Shown here: one piece after another, positions 1 to 9,618 of the stretch | Position numbering within the stretch: the first letter of the stretch is position 1 | How the letters are laid out: the number at the start of each line of letters is the position of its first letter | Notes under the pieces: model-generated | Databases searched by the model: none | Told to the model about the DNA's origin: nothing | Seen by the model: the letters and a program-made list of their open reading frames with translations, nothing else | Position numbers and translations under genes: made by a program | Origin: Poseidonia sp038106355 | GTDB taxonomy: Archaea; Thermoplasmatota; Poseidoniia; Poseidoniales; Poseidoniaceae | DNA: 64,000 nt | NCBI GenBank assembly: GCA_038106355.1 | Contig: JAYODQ010000006.1 | Coordinates: 8,271-72,270, forward strand | Direction of reading: 5' to 3'

Positions 1-292
1 GTCAGAACATTATGTTGAACTTGATGGTTCGGCCTTTCCCCCCAATGTTTCGATCAGTGGTATCGGGAGACAAACTCAGATACTGAGCAAATTCTACCCA
101 ACCACAACAGATGAGAAACGGACCATGACCCCATTTCGAGTATGGATGAACGAGAGAATTCAAACGGCATTGAGGGTGCTACAAACCGCAGCTCAAGGGC
201 ATGTTAATCCAACGCCAGGCTCGTATTGTTCGTATTGTCCAATCAACAATGTTTGTACACTCTTTGACCTCGCTGGAGGTGAAATGGATTGA
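1..292 (+). CDS. AddB-like nuclease/helicase subunit, C-terminal fragment
   Basis: The frame is open from the window edge to the TGA at 290-292, so only about 96 C-terminal residues are seen. Near the end lie three cysteines with the spacing C-x2-C-x5-C (YCSYCPINNVC). In AddB and related PD-(D/E)XK nucleases this spacing supplies three of the four ligands of the iron-sulfur staple that holds the nuclease domain together. The next gene starts inside this stop codon and encodes an AddA-like helicase, which supports reading this as its partner in double-strand-break end resection. The helicase-like part and the catalytic residues are outside the window, so the assignment rests on the cysteine cluster and on gene order. 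Confidence 0.65.
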   Translation, partial: SEHYVELDGSAFPPNVSISGIGRQTQILSKFYPTTTDEKRTMTPFRVWMNERIQTALRVLQTAAQGHVNPTPGSYCSYCPINNVCTLFDLAGGEMD

Positions 293-3200
293 CCAATTTC
301 AATAACAGCCAACGACTTGGTCTCGATGTTGATAAGCACATTGCCCTTGATGCTGGAGCAGGTACAGGTAAAACCACTGTGATGGCCCAACGCTATATTC
401 AACACCTTTTATCCACCCTTCAACGCTCTACACTCGTGACGCCTCATGGTCCTCGAGATATCCGAATTGCACCGAGCTCATTAATGTCCATGCCAAAGTC
501 ACGAACTTCAGTTGAAGAATGGCCGGGTTTACTTCCGTCTGAAACAGTAGCCATCACATTCACAAGAAAAGCAGCATCAGAACTCAAAGCCCGCATTCGT
601 GATGCTTTGTCTCGATTACGAGATACATCAACTTCAACCGACAAAGAAGGAATATTCGACCCAAGAATTCAACAAAGTGGAGATGTTGAAATGTTGCTCT
701 CTCAACTTGACAATGCACCAATTTCAACCATCGATAGTTTCCTCAATCAACTCATTCAACCATACCTCGATATCGTTGTCGTCACGCCTCCAACTGAACA
801 AATTTCAGAAGAAATGTCAAGAATTCTCATACAAGATACACTGAGCAGTGTTTGGAGATTACGACATGTCGAGGATGCATTAAATGCTGGCTTGCTTGAA
901 AATCCAGAAGAATTCCTCGGAGCAAGAGATAGACTTGCTGTTCGTCTTGGTGGGCAATCCAATGCAGAAGTCGTCATCAAAGGTTTGATGGCAAAATCGA
1001 TGTTCGTTGATGAAGCTCATCGAAATTTACTGAGGCGAGCCCAAGACCAAAACATCGAATGGAATGGACATGATGTTGGGCCTATTGAACTGCTCTACGA
1101 CATTATGTTTGATACAATGGACCAAGAACATCTTGAAACATTTTTTGCAACATTGTTTGTTCGTTTAACGAATTGGGTTGAACACTTCAGAGCATATGCT
1201 TCCCAATGCATCCCTGCTGGTCCGGCATATACACAAAGTCGAATGCATCATCTTATCCATTTGATTGAACATCCACCTGGGCAAGAACCGCTCGGTCAAC
1301 TTCGATGGATTTGGCGAGTGTGCTTATCCATATCAAGTATGTCAAGTCTGAATGGAAGTGGCACGCCATCATACTTTCCACGTGGTACTCTTCCAAGTGA
1401 TGATTGGCCAGCAGGTCTCTTCAAAAAAGGTGAATCAAATTTTAGTGACAAAGACCTAAAGAAACAAGTTTTTGATGTTGGATTGGAGTTATCTGACCTG
1501 ATAAAGGAACACTTGCTCAGCCAAGAATCGTCAATTTTCTTACTGCTCGCACGAAGTATTTTCACGCTTCAACCTGAAGATGGATATGCGTTCATGCCCC
1601 CTGGTGTCTCTTCGTATCTGTATGGATTGAATACAGAGATACCACACCAACATGAAGGCTTCGGCCACTATGTAGGCGAAGAACTTCAGATGGATGTACT
1701 ACGAGATTTGTTCTTCGTTCACAAAGGAACTCAACAAATTCATTCCCACAGAAAAGCGATGGATGGATTCAGTGATTTTGATGATGTGCTTCGATATTCT
1801 GCAGACATATTGCTTTCACGTTGCCCAGATATGTGTCGACACATGTACCCTCGAGAGGCCGTTGATGCCCTCGATTCAATGACTTCAGAACCATGGACAG
1901 ATGTGCACATCGCAAGGGCCATGACCATCTTGCATGATAACGAAGAATGCAGAAAAGATTTACAATATCGATATCGAATTCTCCAAACTCTTCGAAGGCA
2001 ATTCAGGGCATTCATCATCGATGAGTATCAGGATACAAATCCGAGTCATGCGAGGCTGTTAGCTCGATTGTGGGGTCGACGTGTTCGATCCTCGGAGGAG
2101 GTCAAAGAACCGATTGGATACTGGGAACCAACAATTTGTATTGTGGGGGATATGAAACAAAGTATCTACCGATTTCGTCAAGCGGAAGTTTCTGTGATGC
2201 GAAATATGGTTGAACAGATACGACAAGCCAACCGAATGGAAGAAGATGATGAGCGATTTTCAGAACTGCGAAGGCAAGACCATGGAAGAGACCCAAGGCC
2301 TGTTGGCGATGGGGCTTCTGGAAATGCATTTACGAACAAACACTCCGATGGCAAGAAAAGTGCACCATTTTCTTATGTTCATGTAGCTGAAAGGGATGAC
2401 GATGAAAGCAGTTTCATGACCGATTTAGAGTGGGTTCAACGTCGAAGAGAAGGGCATATTGATTTGACAACGAATTATCGAACTCGATCCCATTTGCTTG
2501 AATTTATGAATGATGTGTTTGATGATGTGTTTTCGCCAAGACATGAGACTATCGTCGGAAACTGGTACGCTGATGCACAGCGGTTGCGCCCAGGACGAAC
2601 AGATGGAGGAGGATACCTTGAATGGCTTCTTCCAATTCAAACCCAAACCGAACAAGCAAGCACTGACATGAATGATAGCTTTGACCCATTCCTCGATTCA
2701 CGTTCATCGGTTAAACAACTTGAAAACGAACTTATCGCCGAAAGGGTTGCATCACTCCTTTCAGGGCAAAGCACGAGAATATGGGATACTGAGAACAACC
2801 TTTGGATAGAAGTTGGAGACCAATGCGAATATCAACCTCGCGATATTATGATCCTCTTTCATGCAAGAACCCACGTTCCTGATTTAATTCAACGGCTCTC
2901 CATTCGCGGAATTCCAGCGGTATCGGATAAACAGGGTGCATTGCTTCACCAACCAGTCATTCAACCTTTGATGTCGATGCTTGAATTCATTGCGTATCCA
3001 GATTCACGAAGGGCCTTGTTCGGTGTATTGCGTTCACCACTGGTAGGACTCAACGACGACGAAATCAATACGCTCTATACAACAGAATTGAAGAACGATT
3101 TGTTCTCATGCTTTGATTCTCCTTTGTTCCCTCAATCAATTCAAAAAATGTTTTACGATGTAAATTCTTATCGTCGACAAGGTCGTTTTTCTGATATATT

Positions 3201-5196
3201 CGATTATCTTCTCGATTATTCGGACCTCCTCGCAGTCCATTCCACCGAATCTGAGCGAAATCATGTTGAAGCTTGGTGTGCATTGCTGAATGATGCATTA
3301 GCAAATTTTGGATACAATATCCTTGCCACTCAACGTCATCTTCAATCATTGAAAGCATTAGGAAATGACGGTCCTCCAGCAGAATCAACATCGTCTGCAA
3401 ACGCGGTTCAAATTATGACGCTTCACAAGGCAAAAGGATTGCAGGCCAAAGTGGTCATTGTTGCTGGTATGTTTGGCGCAGGTCAACAAGATGCATCCCA
3501 ATCTGTGCGAGATAATGTCCTTGTTACCCCTCAAATTGTCGCAGGACGAATTCAACCATGGACTGACCACGATCGCCCTCACGATGGTCTGTGGGAGTTC
3601 ACCAAAGCCATTGAAGATGCACAAGGGCGTGCGGAAAGGCGAAGGCAACTCTATGTCGCCCTCACTCGAGCCGAAGAGCGATTGATTCTTGTTGGGTCAC
3701 CTTCGTCTAGTACATTCGATGATGAATCTCAATGCTTCAAAATAAAACGAAGCACAAGTGTTCGTTCATTTGGAAATATGCTGATTGATGCCATGCGACA
3801 TGTCGCAAAATGCGGGGGAAGCGAGCACTCTCCTTGGCTTCTTGAAGGAGATTTTGAAGCAGAACAATTACCCCCTGTGACTGAATCGCCCCTCTTCATC
3901 AATCCTGCACACTTGTTCATTGATTCGACATTTAATGAATCAGCTGTAGGTTCGTTACGTATCTATCATCATCCTGACTGTTTTACAAGTTCACAGCCAG
4001 TTTCGGTGTTACAACAGACGTTGAATCTTTATTCAAGATTAGGGCAAGATGTTCATCTTCAGGCACGCTCAAGAAATATTCCACACTTGAATCTTGAAAC
4101 AAAAGGCACGGTGTTTGACCTTGATACTTCATTTCGATGTCGAAGAAGACATTGGCTTGGTCATGTATTAGGTTGGCAAACAGAACCACTGTATATTCAA
4201 TCTCGCCAAAAAGAATATGCCCAATCCAAGTTCCCTCGTCCCACCGAATTTGGTCTGATTATGCATCGTCTCCTTGAGGTAGGTTTACCAAACCCTTGCA
4301 GCCATAACGGTAGGACGCCGCTTTTACCTAAGGAATGGTTCATAGAAAATGAAAGCAAATTGCTTGATGATTCAACCATCGAGAATGTGATCACAGAGTT
4401 TGGAGTTTCATCATCTGATGCTAAATTTTCATCGACAAAACAACGAGTGAAAGAAATTTCTACCTTGATTGTGGGACAAAGGTTGGGTCTGCTCCTGAGC
4501 GGGGTTGAATGTGAAGGATTCCATATCGAAGCCGTTCGCACAGAATTGCCATTCCGCCACACACACAACATCTCACAACTATGTATTGAACGCACAAAAG
4601 AGACGCCATATGGGTCAGAAATCATGTCCATCATTGATGATATATCGATGATTTTTGAAGGGCGAATTGACTTAGCAATCGCACTACGTGATGAGCAAAA
4701 CAAAGGGTATCTACAGGTGGTCGATTTGAAAACAAAAGGTTGTCTTGATGAATTTTCAAGTGATAGCAAACAGGGTCATCCGTTACAAGAAAACCATCAG
4801 AACGTAGAAGATTCTGAACCGAGAACTCATGATGAATTTGAACTGCTTAACGAACACAGATTGCAATTAACCATGTATTCAATGGTGCTTGAATCCATCG
4901 AGGAACGAAAAGAACCAAATGAACGTCGAACAATACTTCCACCATCCATATTGGTTGGTGCATCAGGGCGGATGATACAACTCTCACAAGAGCAATTCAA
5001 CCAAAGCAAATCAGATATTCTTGAGCATCTCAAATGGCGAGCTTTCGTGCATTCGACTCCACAATCACTTGAGGCTCCACCCCGACTTGAAACAGATAAG
5101 GAATGTCGCTCTTGTCCATTTTTCATTGGCGATGTTCGTCGGTGCGGACCCGAATCTGAGGCATTAGGACTCAAGGTTTTTGACCCATCAAAATGA
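289..5196 (+). CDS. AddA/RecB-like UvrD-family helicase with C-terminal nuclease domain
   Basis: A 1635-residue superfamily 1 helicase. Walker A is AGAGTGKTT (residues 22-30), followed by motif Ia (TFTRKAASELK), the DEYQDTN Walker B box, GDMKQSIYRFR (III), NYRTRS (IV), LHKAKGLQAKVV (V) and LYVALTRAEERL (VI). The last third carries PD-(D/E)XK features: FGLIMHRLLE, GRIDLAIAL, VVDLKTKG and QLTMYSM. One cysteine in FRCRRRH plus a C-x2-C-x9-C group at the C terminus suggests an Fe-S staple. TTG is the start: an in-frame TGA lies at 280-282 and only AAT and GGA precede the TTG, which overlaps the upstream stop as TTGA. The probable role is ATP-dependent end resection with the upstream AddB-like protein. 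Archaea more often use HerA-NurA for this job, so acquisition from bacteria is likely (inference). Confidence 0.88.
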   Translation: MTNFNNSQRLGLDVDKHIALDAGAGTGKTTVMAQRYIQHLLSTLQRSTLVTPHGPRDIRIAPSSLMSMPKSRTSVEEWPGLLPSETVAITFTRKAASELKARIRDALSRLRDTSTSTDKEGIFDPRIQQSGDVEMLLSQLDNAPISTIDSFLNQLIQPYLDIVVVTPPTEQISEEMSRILIQDTLSSVWRLRHVEDALNAGLLENPEEFLGARDRLAVRLGGQSNAEVVIKGLMAKSMFVDEAHRNLLRRAQDQNIEWNGHDVGPIELLYDIMFDTMDQEHLETFFATLFVRLTNWVEHFRAYASQCIPAGPAYTQSRMHHLIHLIEHPPGQEPLGQLRWIWRVCLSISSMSSLNGSGTPSYFPRGTLPSDDWPAGLFKKGESNFSDKDLKKQVFDVGLELSDLIKEHLLSQESSIFLLLARSIFTLQPEDGYAFMPPGVSSYLYGLNTEIPHQHEGFGHYVGEELQMDVLRDLFFVHKGTQQIHSHRKAMDGFSDFDDVLRYSADILLSRCPDMCRHMYPREAVDALDSMTSEPWTDVHIARAMTILHDNEECRKDLQYRYRILQTLRRQFRAFIIDEYQDTNPSHARLLARLWGRRVRSSEEVKEPIGYWEPTICIVGDMKQSIYRFRQAEVSVMRNMVEQIRQANRMEEDDERFSELRRQDHGRDPRPVGDGASGNAFTNKHSDGKKSAPFSYVHVAERDDDESSFMTDLEWVQRRREGHIDLTTNYRTRSHLLEFMNDVFDDVFSPRHETIVGNWYADAQRLRPGRTDGGGYLEWLLPIQTQTEQASTDMNDSFDPFLDSRSSVKQLENELIAERVASLLSGQSTRIWDTENNLWIEVGDQCEYQPRDIMILFHARTHVPDLIQRLSIRGIPAVSDKQGALLHQPVIQPLMSMLEFIAYPDSRRALFGVLRSPLVGLNDDEINTLYTTELKNDLFSCFDSPLFPQSIQKMFYDVNSYRRQGRFSDIFDYLLDYSDLLAVHSTESERNHVEAWCALLNDALANFGYNILATQRHLQSLKALGNDGPPAESTSSANAVQIMTLHKAKGLQAKVVIVAGMFGAGQQDASQSVRDNVLVTPQIVAGRIQPWTDHDRPHDGLWEFTKAIEDAQGRAERRRQLYVALTRAEERLILVGSPSSSTFDDESQCFKIKRSTSVRSFGNMLIDAMRHVAKCGGSEHSPWLLEGDFEAEQLPPVTESPLFINPAHLFIDSTFNESAVGSLRIYHHPDCFTSSQPVSVLQQTLNLYSRLGQDVHLQARSRNIPHLNLETKGTVFDLDTSFRCRRRHWLGHVLGWQTEPLYIQSRQKEYAQSKFPRPTEFGLIMHRLLEVGLPNPCSHNGRTPLLPKEWFIENESKLLDDSTIENVITEFGVSSSDAKFSSTKQRVKEISTLIVGQRLGLLLSGVECEGFHIEAVRTELPFRHTHNISQLCIERTKETPYGSEIMSIIDDISMIFEGRIDLAIALRDEQNKGYLQVVDLKTKGCLDEFSSDSKQGHPLQENHQNVEDSEPRTHDEFELLNEHRLQLTMYSMVLESIEERKEPNERRTILPPSILVGASGRMIQLSQEQFNQSKSDILEHLKWRAFVHSTPQSLEAPPRLETDKECRSCPFFIGDVRRCGPESEALGLKVFDPSK

Positions 5197-5794
5197 GCGT
5201 GCCTGCCCAATCATCTGATGCACCAGTTCGCCTTGATGTCACGTGTTGAAAACCAATGGACTCTAAGCAATCTCTCCATCCCTGTTCACTTAAAGTTGTC
5301 ATGTGTACGCCTAATTTTTCTGGCCAAGTGTGGCTTGATTCATTTTCGAGATAATGATCAATTCCAAAGACGAGCCAGCCATCTGAATTGAGCCAATGTT
5401 CGTACACTGAGGCAAGAAATTCCTGTGGTTGATGCAGATAATACATGAATTCCATGCTCATCGCTAAGTCAAATTTCTCTCGTGGGGCCCATTGAGGCAA
5501 CGTTGCGAGGATGTAGTCACCATGTGGGTCAATCTGCTTTGCTTTTTGAATCATATTTTCTGCACCGTCGATGCCGATGGCCTTCGTACACTGGAGGTTG
5601 GATTGAAACTTTCGAACGACCCAACCATTTCCGCATCCGATATCGATGAATGTAAAATTTGATTTCATGAAAGGAAGAATCAATTCAATCATTGCATTTA
5701 CCGAAGGTCCATGACCTTGTTCCATTCCTTCATCTTTGCCGATTTCAGCCCAATCCGAAAAAACATCGGTAGCCGTCTTTGTGTTCATGTTCAT
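5171..5794 (-). CDS. Class I SAM-dependent methyltransferase
   Basis: About 207 residues with the Rossmann SAM-binding motif I FIDIGCGNG, an acidic residue ending strand 2 (GIDGAENM) and a post-motif block FDLAMSMEFMYYL. The substrate cannot be read from the sequence; the fold resembles small-molecule methyltransferases. ATG at 5794 is chosen; a GTG at 5800 and an ATG at 5788 are alternatives. The 3' end overlaps the AddA-like gene by 26 bp tail to tail. An AT-rich stretch at 5811-5822 lies 17-28 bp upstream and could act as a TATA box for this gene and for the divergent peptidase. Confidence 0.75.
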   Translation of the reverse strand: MNMNTKTATDVFSDWAEIGKDEGMEQGHGPSVNAMIELILPFMKSNFTFIDIGCGNGWVVRKFQSNLQCTKAIGIDGAENMIQKAKQIDPHGDYILATLPQWAPREKFDLAMSMEFMYYLHQPQEFLASVYEHWLNSDGWLVFGIDHYLENESSHTWPEKLGVHMTTLSEQGWRDCLESIGFQHVTSRRTGASDDWAGTLILMGQKP

Positions 5795-5810
5795 TTCCAC
5801 AAATCACTAT

Positions 5811-5822
5811 TCGATAAATATC
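5811..5822. promoter_or_regulatory. Candidate TATA box in a divergent intergenic region
   Basis: The AT-rich stretch tcgataaatatc lies between two divergent genes. On the minus strand it is 17-28 bp before the methyltransferase ATG (5794), fitting a leaderless transcript. On the plus strand it is about 40 bp before the peptidase ATG (5861), allowing a short leader. Identified by eye only. Confidence 0.35.
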
Positions 5823-5860
5823 TCCACGATAGAAAAAAACATGTCCTCAACACACTTGCA

Positions 5861-6826
5861 ATGGATATGCAAATCTCATCACAGCCAATCGAGGAAGTTC
5901 TTTATCCTCCAATTGAACCACATACGACCGGTTTTTTGGAGGTCACATCACTTCATACCATTTTTTATGAGAGGTCTGGAAATCCCGATGGCCTTCCCAT
6001 TATCGTCATTCATGGTGGACCAGGTGGTGGCAGTCACCCTTCGTATAGGCAATATTTTGACCCAGAAAAATTTGACATTATCCAATTTGACCAGAGGGGT
6101 TGCGGCAAATCAACACCGCATGCTGAATTGGAAGAGAACCATACACACGCCTCAGTTGAAGATATTGAATCATTGAGGAAATTGTTCGGCTTTGAAAAAT
6201 GGCATGTCTTTGGAGGTTCTTGGGGTTCAACTCTCTCACTCATCTATGCTCTCCATCACCCAGATCGAGTGCTTAGTTTAGTGCTAAGGGGCATTTTTAT
6301 GTGTCGAAAAAGCGAGTTGCAATGGTTTTACCAAGATGGTGCCAGCCATATCTTTCCTGATGCTTTTGAACCCTACCGAGACCACATCCCTCTCCAAGAG
6401 CGAGATAACCTCATCGAAGCCTATTATTCTCGTCTGACCGATGCCGATGTTGATGTTCGAAGGGCTGCAGCACGCGAATGGACTCGATGGGAAATGGCGA
6501 CCAGTCGTTTGTTTCCCGACCCCAAATACGTAGAAAAAGCGGAAGATTTGGATTTTGCAGTTGCATTCGCTCGAATCGAATGCCATTACTTCATCAATGC
6601 AATATTTGTTGAAGAATCTTACATCTTAAACAACATCGAAAAAATCAATCACATTCCAACCATCATCGTTCAAGGGCGGTACGATGTGGTTTGCCCAGCA
6701 CGAAGTGCATGGGAGTTGCACAAAGCAATGAAGCACAGTCAACTCATCATCGTGCCAGATGCAGGTCATTCGATGGGTGAGGTCAGTATTGCTCGAGAAT
6801 TGGTGTCTGCTACTGACAAAATTTGA
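5861..6826 (+). CDS. pip: Proline iminopeptidase (alpha/beta hydrolase, S33)
   Basis: Releases N-terminal proline from peptides; expected to be cytosolic. The 321 residues start with the family block YPPIEPH and show HGGPGGG (oxyanion region), FDQRGCGKS, and the nucleophile elbow GGSWGSTL with the catalytic serine. The acid and histidine appear late in GRYDVVCP and DAGHS. Length matches bacterial Pip (about 315). The frame is open back to 5711, but ATG 5861 gives the family's usual N terminus and avoids running through the divergent methyltransferase gene. Confidence 0.88.
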   Translation: MDMQISSQPIEEVLYPPIEPHTTGFLEVTSLHTIFYERSGNPDGLPIIVIHGGPGGGSHPSYRQYFDPEKFDIIQFDQRGCGKSTPHAELEENHTHASVEDIESLRKLFGFEKWHVFGGSWGSTLSLIYALHHPDRVLSLVLRGIFMCRKSELQWFYQDGASHIFPDAFEPYRDHIPLQERDNLIEAYYSRLTDADVDVRRAAAREWTRWEMATSRLFPDPKYVEKAEDLDFAVAFARIECHYFINAIFVEESYILNNIEKINHIPTIIVQGRYDVVCPARSAWELHKAMKHSQLIIVPDAGHSMGEVSIARELVSATDKI

Positions 6827-6914
6827 ACATTGGAAATACGAGACCAATATGGCATGTTCAAGCGTCGGCTTGATATGTAAGGCCAATGTGGATTAGAAGC
6901 AGGCGTAGGCCGAG

Positions 6915-7688
6915 GTGAGCAAATTGACAGACGGTACAATAACCGATGAGGTTCGAATAAAGGAGTTACAAGACGCCCTTAGAACAGAAACCGACCGACT
7001 TCAGAAATTGTTTGCAGCCTATGAAACACAAGAAAAAGAACTTGTTGATGCAAGAGCTGAAATCGAAGTTCTCGAAAAAGAAATTATTGACAGAGAAATC
7101 GAAAAGGAATCCCTTGAATCCATTATCGCTGAAAAGGATGTCAGACTCCGAGAATTGGAGCGAAAAGCAACAACATCGATGAAAAGAGTCGAACACCTTG
7201 AACCAGAACTTGAGAAAATGGAAGAAAAGTACACTCGAGAAAAAGACCGACTCGGCAAGGTGTTTTCTATCGCAGAGGAGTTGGACAACGATCTTCGTCT
7301 TGCGGTTGCTGAAATGTCAGCAAGAGATACTTGGTACATGGACCACATGGCTTTGTTTGAAGAACTGAACAAGGCCATTAAAGTGCGTTACGATATGATT
7401 GAACGGGCCGTTGAAGCAGAACGAAAATCTCAGCATCTGCGACGTGCGTTTACCGAACGCGTTGACGAACTTGTCGAGGCACGTGCGAGCGAACTGTCAG
7501 TCGAGGATGAACAGTCTGAAGACGTCGAAGAGGAAGCACCACCCATAGAAGAAAGTTCATCACCAGAAGCCACAATCGAAGATGCAGGAGATGATGATGC
7601 ATCGGTCGATGAAGAACCTGACAGCACACCGTCTGACAAAGAAGAAACTACTTGGTCAGATGCAGCAGACCCCTGGTCGTCATCATAA
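6915..7688 (+). CDS. Coiled-coil protein with acidic, disordered C terminus
   Basis: 257 residues without a recognised family. Residues about 10-110 and 160-195 are rich in Glu, Lys, Arg and Leu with heptad-like spacing, predicting long coiled coils; the last 60 residues are almost entirely Asp, Glu, Ser, Thr and Pro, ending in DAADPWSSS. A GTG start at 6915 lies within a gaggtgag sequence. It is followed at once by the archaetidylserine decarboxylase, whose start is 12 bp after its stop, so the two are probably co-transcribed. A scaffold or membrane-associated role is only a guess. Confidence 0.7.
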   Translation: MSKLTDGTITDEVRIKELQDALRTETDRLQKLFAAYETQEKELVDARAEIEVLEKEIIDREIEKESLESIIAEKDVRLRELERKATTSMKRVEHLEPELEKMEEKYTREKDRLGKVFSIAEELDNDLRLAVAEMSARDTWYMDHMALFEELNKAIKVRYDMIERAVEAERKSQHLRRAFTERVDELVEARASELSVEDEQSEDVEEEAPPIEESSSPEATIEDAGDDDASVDEEPDSTPSDKEETTWSDAADPWSSS

Positions 7689-7699
7689 TCGGTGAGACA

Positions 7700-8563
7700 A
7701 TGGGCGGATTAGCCCCCGGAGGTTTAGCGCCAGTTTTGACGACTGGAACTATGGGCATAAGTGCTCTCATTGTTGGTACAATCGTTGATCCAGTTGCAGG
7801 ATTCATTCCTTTATTTGGCGTGCTTTGTATCATGATATCGTTGTTTTTTGCAAATTTTTGGAGAGATCCTGATCGACCAATTCCAAAGGATGAAGGCGTT
7901 GTGCTTTCTCCTGCAGATGGTCATGTGATGTTTATCAAACGAGAACGGGCAGTGGGGCGGCGACCATCTTCATCGGAACTCGATTCAAACGAAATTATTC
8001 GTGACGCATTGACAGGCGATTGGTTTGCAAAACCATTGGATAGCCCGCTTCGTTTTGAAACTGAACAACGATTTGAAGAAGTTCCTCAAGGTGAAGAATC
8101 GGACATTGATGTTTGGCGTATTGCTGTTTTTATGTCTCCACTCGATGTCCATGTGAACCGAAGTCCAATTGAAGGCGAACTTATCATCACTGAACATCGA
8201 AAGGGAAAGGGTCTCAAAAGAGGTCCATTTTTACCCGCGTTCAAGAAAGAAAGTGAATTCAATGAACGAGTTCGAAATGTGTTTGAAAATAGTCAAGGAG
8301 AACGCATCGAAGTCACTCAAATCTCTGGAGCCCTTGCCCGCACAATAGTTCCTTGGGTCATAGCTCCCTTTTCCCTTCGACGTGGCCAAAGAATCGGGAT
8401 GATTCGATTAGGTTCAAGAGTCGATATTCGAGTCAAGGCAGATGCTTATCTTCCCAACGTTGTTTCGGCAGAGGAAAAAAATGCTCAGCACCCCAAGGGG
8501 GAATTTGTTCAAGCTGGGTCAAGCATTCTTTTTGTACCAAATCTTGTGGAGGAGGCTGAATGA
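7700..8563 (+). CDS. asd: Archaetidylserine/phosphatidylserine decarboxylase proenzyme
   Basis: Makes the ethanolamine head group of membrane lipids by decarboxylating the serine lipid. The 287 residues begin with two hydrophobic segments (about residues 15-55) and carry the family blocks FWRDPDR, SPADGHV and MSPLDVHVNRSP. GSRVD near residue 240 is the self-cleavage site of the short archaeal-type enzymes, where the serine becomes the pyruvoyl group. ATG 7700 follows ggtgag, a good ribosome site, and is preferred to the in-frame GTG/ATG codons from 7652. In archaea the substrate would be archaetidylserine (established for the family). The stop overlaps the next start as ATGA. Confidence 0.88.
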   Translation: MGGLAPGGLAPVLTTGTMGISALIVGTIVDPVAGFIPLFGVLCIMISLFFANFWRDPDRPIPKDEGVVLSPADGHVMFIKRERAVGRRPSSSELDSNEIIRDALTGDWFAKPLDSPLRFETEQRFEEVPQGEESDIDVWRIAVFMSPLDVHVNRSPIEGELIITEHRKGKGLKRGPFLPAFKKESEFNERVRNVFENSQGERIEVTQISGALARTIVPWVIAPFSLRRGQRIGMIRLGSRVDIRVKADAYLPNVVSAEEKNAQHPKGEFVQAGSSILFVPNLVEEAE

Positions 8564-9618
8564 AACCTCTCTACCGTACTCTACCGGCATTCTTGGTTCT
8601 GCTTCTTGCTGCAGCACCAGCCTTGTATTACCAAGTTGGATTGTATGTGTATTTTGAAATTGCCAAAACAGATTTGGAATGTACCAGTCATGCCCCGTAC
8701 AATACACCAGCCGAATTTGAACCCCACCTTTACCCAGAAAACATCGAAGGATACACTCACCAGTGGAATGACACCATCGTAGCGAATATAAGCCAATATT
8801 ACATGCAATCATGGGAAAACGCTACCATTCACCTTGAAGATGAACCCATCAGTATTTCTGCATGGTATGTGGAACAAGATACAAATGCACCATGGGTGAT
8901 TCTGATCCACGGCATCCGGTCATGCAAAGCAAATCACGAGGTTCTCATTCCCGCAGGGATGTTATCGAACAATGGGTTTAATGTCTTGATGATTGATCTG
9001 CGCGACCACTGGCAAAGTACGGTTGAAGATGAGTTAGTTTCTGCAGGTCAACGAGAATGGCGGGATGTCTTGGCGGCTTGGTCTTGGCTTCAATCTGAAA
9101 AGGGTGTCCAGGCAGAACACATTGGGCTCTATGGTGCATCGATGGGGGCTGGAACTGCAGCCCTAACCTTCGCTCAAGAATCTATGATTCAATCTGTTTT
9201 CTTGGATTCTGTGTACTTCTCTATGGACACCATTTTGCGTGAAGAACTCGAATATCAGGGATTACCTCCTGTGTTGGTTGATGCTGCAATTTTCGCAGGT
9301 AAAATGTATTCAGGCGATGATATCGTCGATATTGAACCATATGAGGCGGCAGAGAGACTCAATGGCCGTTGGATGTTTATCGCTCAGTCCAACAACGACA
9401 CACGTATTCGATTGCATCACGGGAACAGTATGTGCGAGGCAGCCAAAGAGCATAGTGAACACGTTGAGTGTTGGTTTGCCGATTCTGCGGTACAATTCAC
9501 CTCAGATGATGGTGAACAAGCAGTGCTTGCTCATGTAACATTGATGCTCACCCAACCAGAATTGTATGAACAAAAATTGGTGATGTTCTTTACACAATCA
9601 CTCAACGCAGGAGTTTGA
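8560..9618 (+). CDS. Membrane-anchored alpha/beta hydrolase
   Basis: 352 residues. An N-terminal hydrophobic stretch (about residues 8-30) suggests a signal anchor with the catalytic domain outside the cytoplasm. The fold is shown by VILIHGIRS, a YGASMGAGTA nucleophile elbow with the catalytic serine, and a late HV block for the histidine. It resembles the bacterial serine hydrolases of the YqkD/prolyl-oligopeptidase-like group; the substrate is unknown. It overlaps the lipid decarboxylase by ATGA and the following gene by TGATG, so it sits in a translationally coupled set. Confidence 0.78.
   Translation: MKPLYRTLPAFLVLLLAAAPALYYQVGLYVYFEIAKTDLECTSHAPYNTPAEFEPHLYPENIEGYTHQWNDTIVANISQYYMQSWENATIHLEDEPISISAWYVEQDTNAPWVILIHGIRSCKANHEVLIPAGMLSNNGFNVLMIDLRDHWQSTVEDELVSAGQREWRDVLAAWSWLQSEKGVQAEHIGLYGASMGAGTAALTFAQESMIQSVFLDSVYFSMDTILREELEYQGLPPVLVDAAIFAGKMYSGDDIVDIEPYEAAERLNGRWMFIAQSNNDTRIRLHHGNSMCEAAKEHSEHVECWFADSAVQFTSDDGEQAVLAHVTLMLTQPELYEQKLVMFFTQSLNAGV

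Noticed and set aside
4197..4769. 190-residue minus-strand frame
   Set aside because: It is antisense to the nuclease domain of the AddA-like gene, with no start context or similarity.
7430..7639. Ser-rich minus-strand frame
   Set aside because: It is a shadow of the acidic tail of the coiled-coil protein gene.
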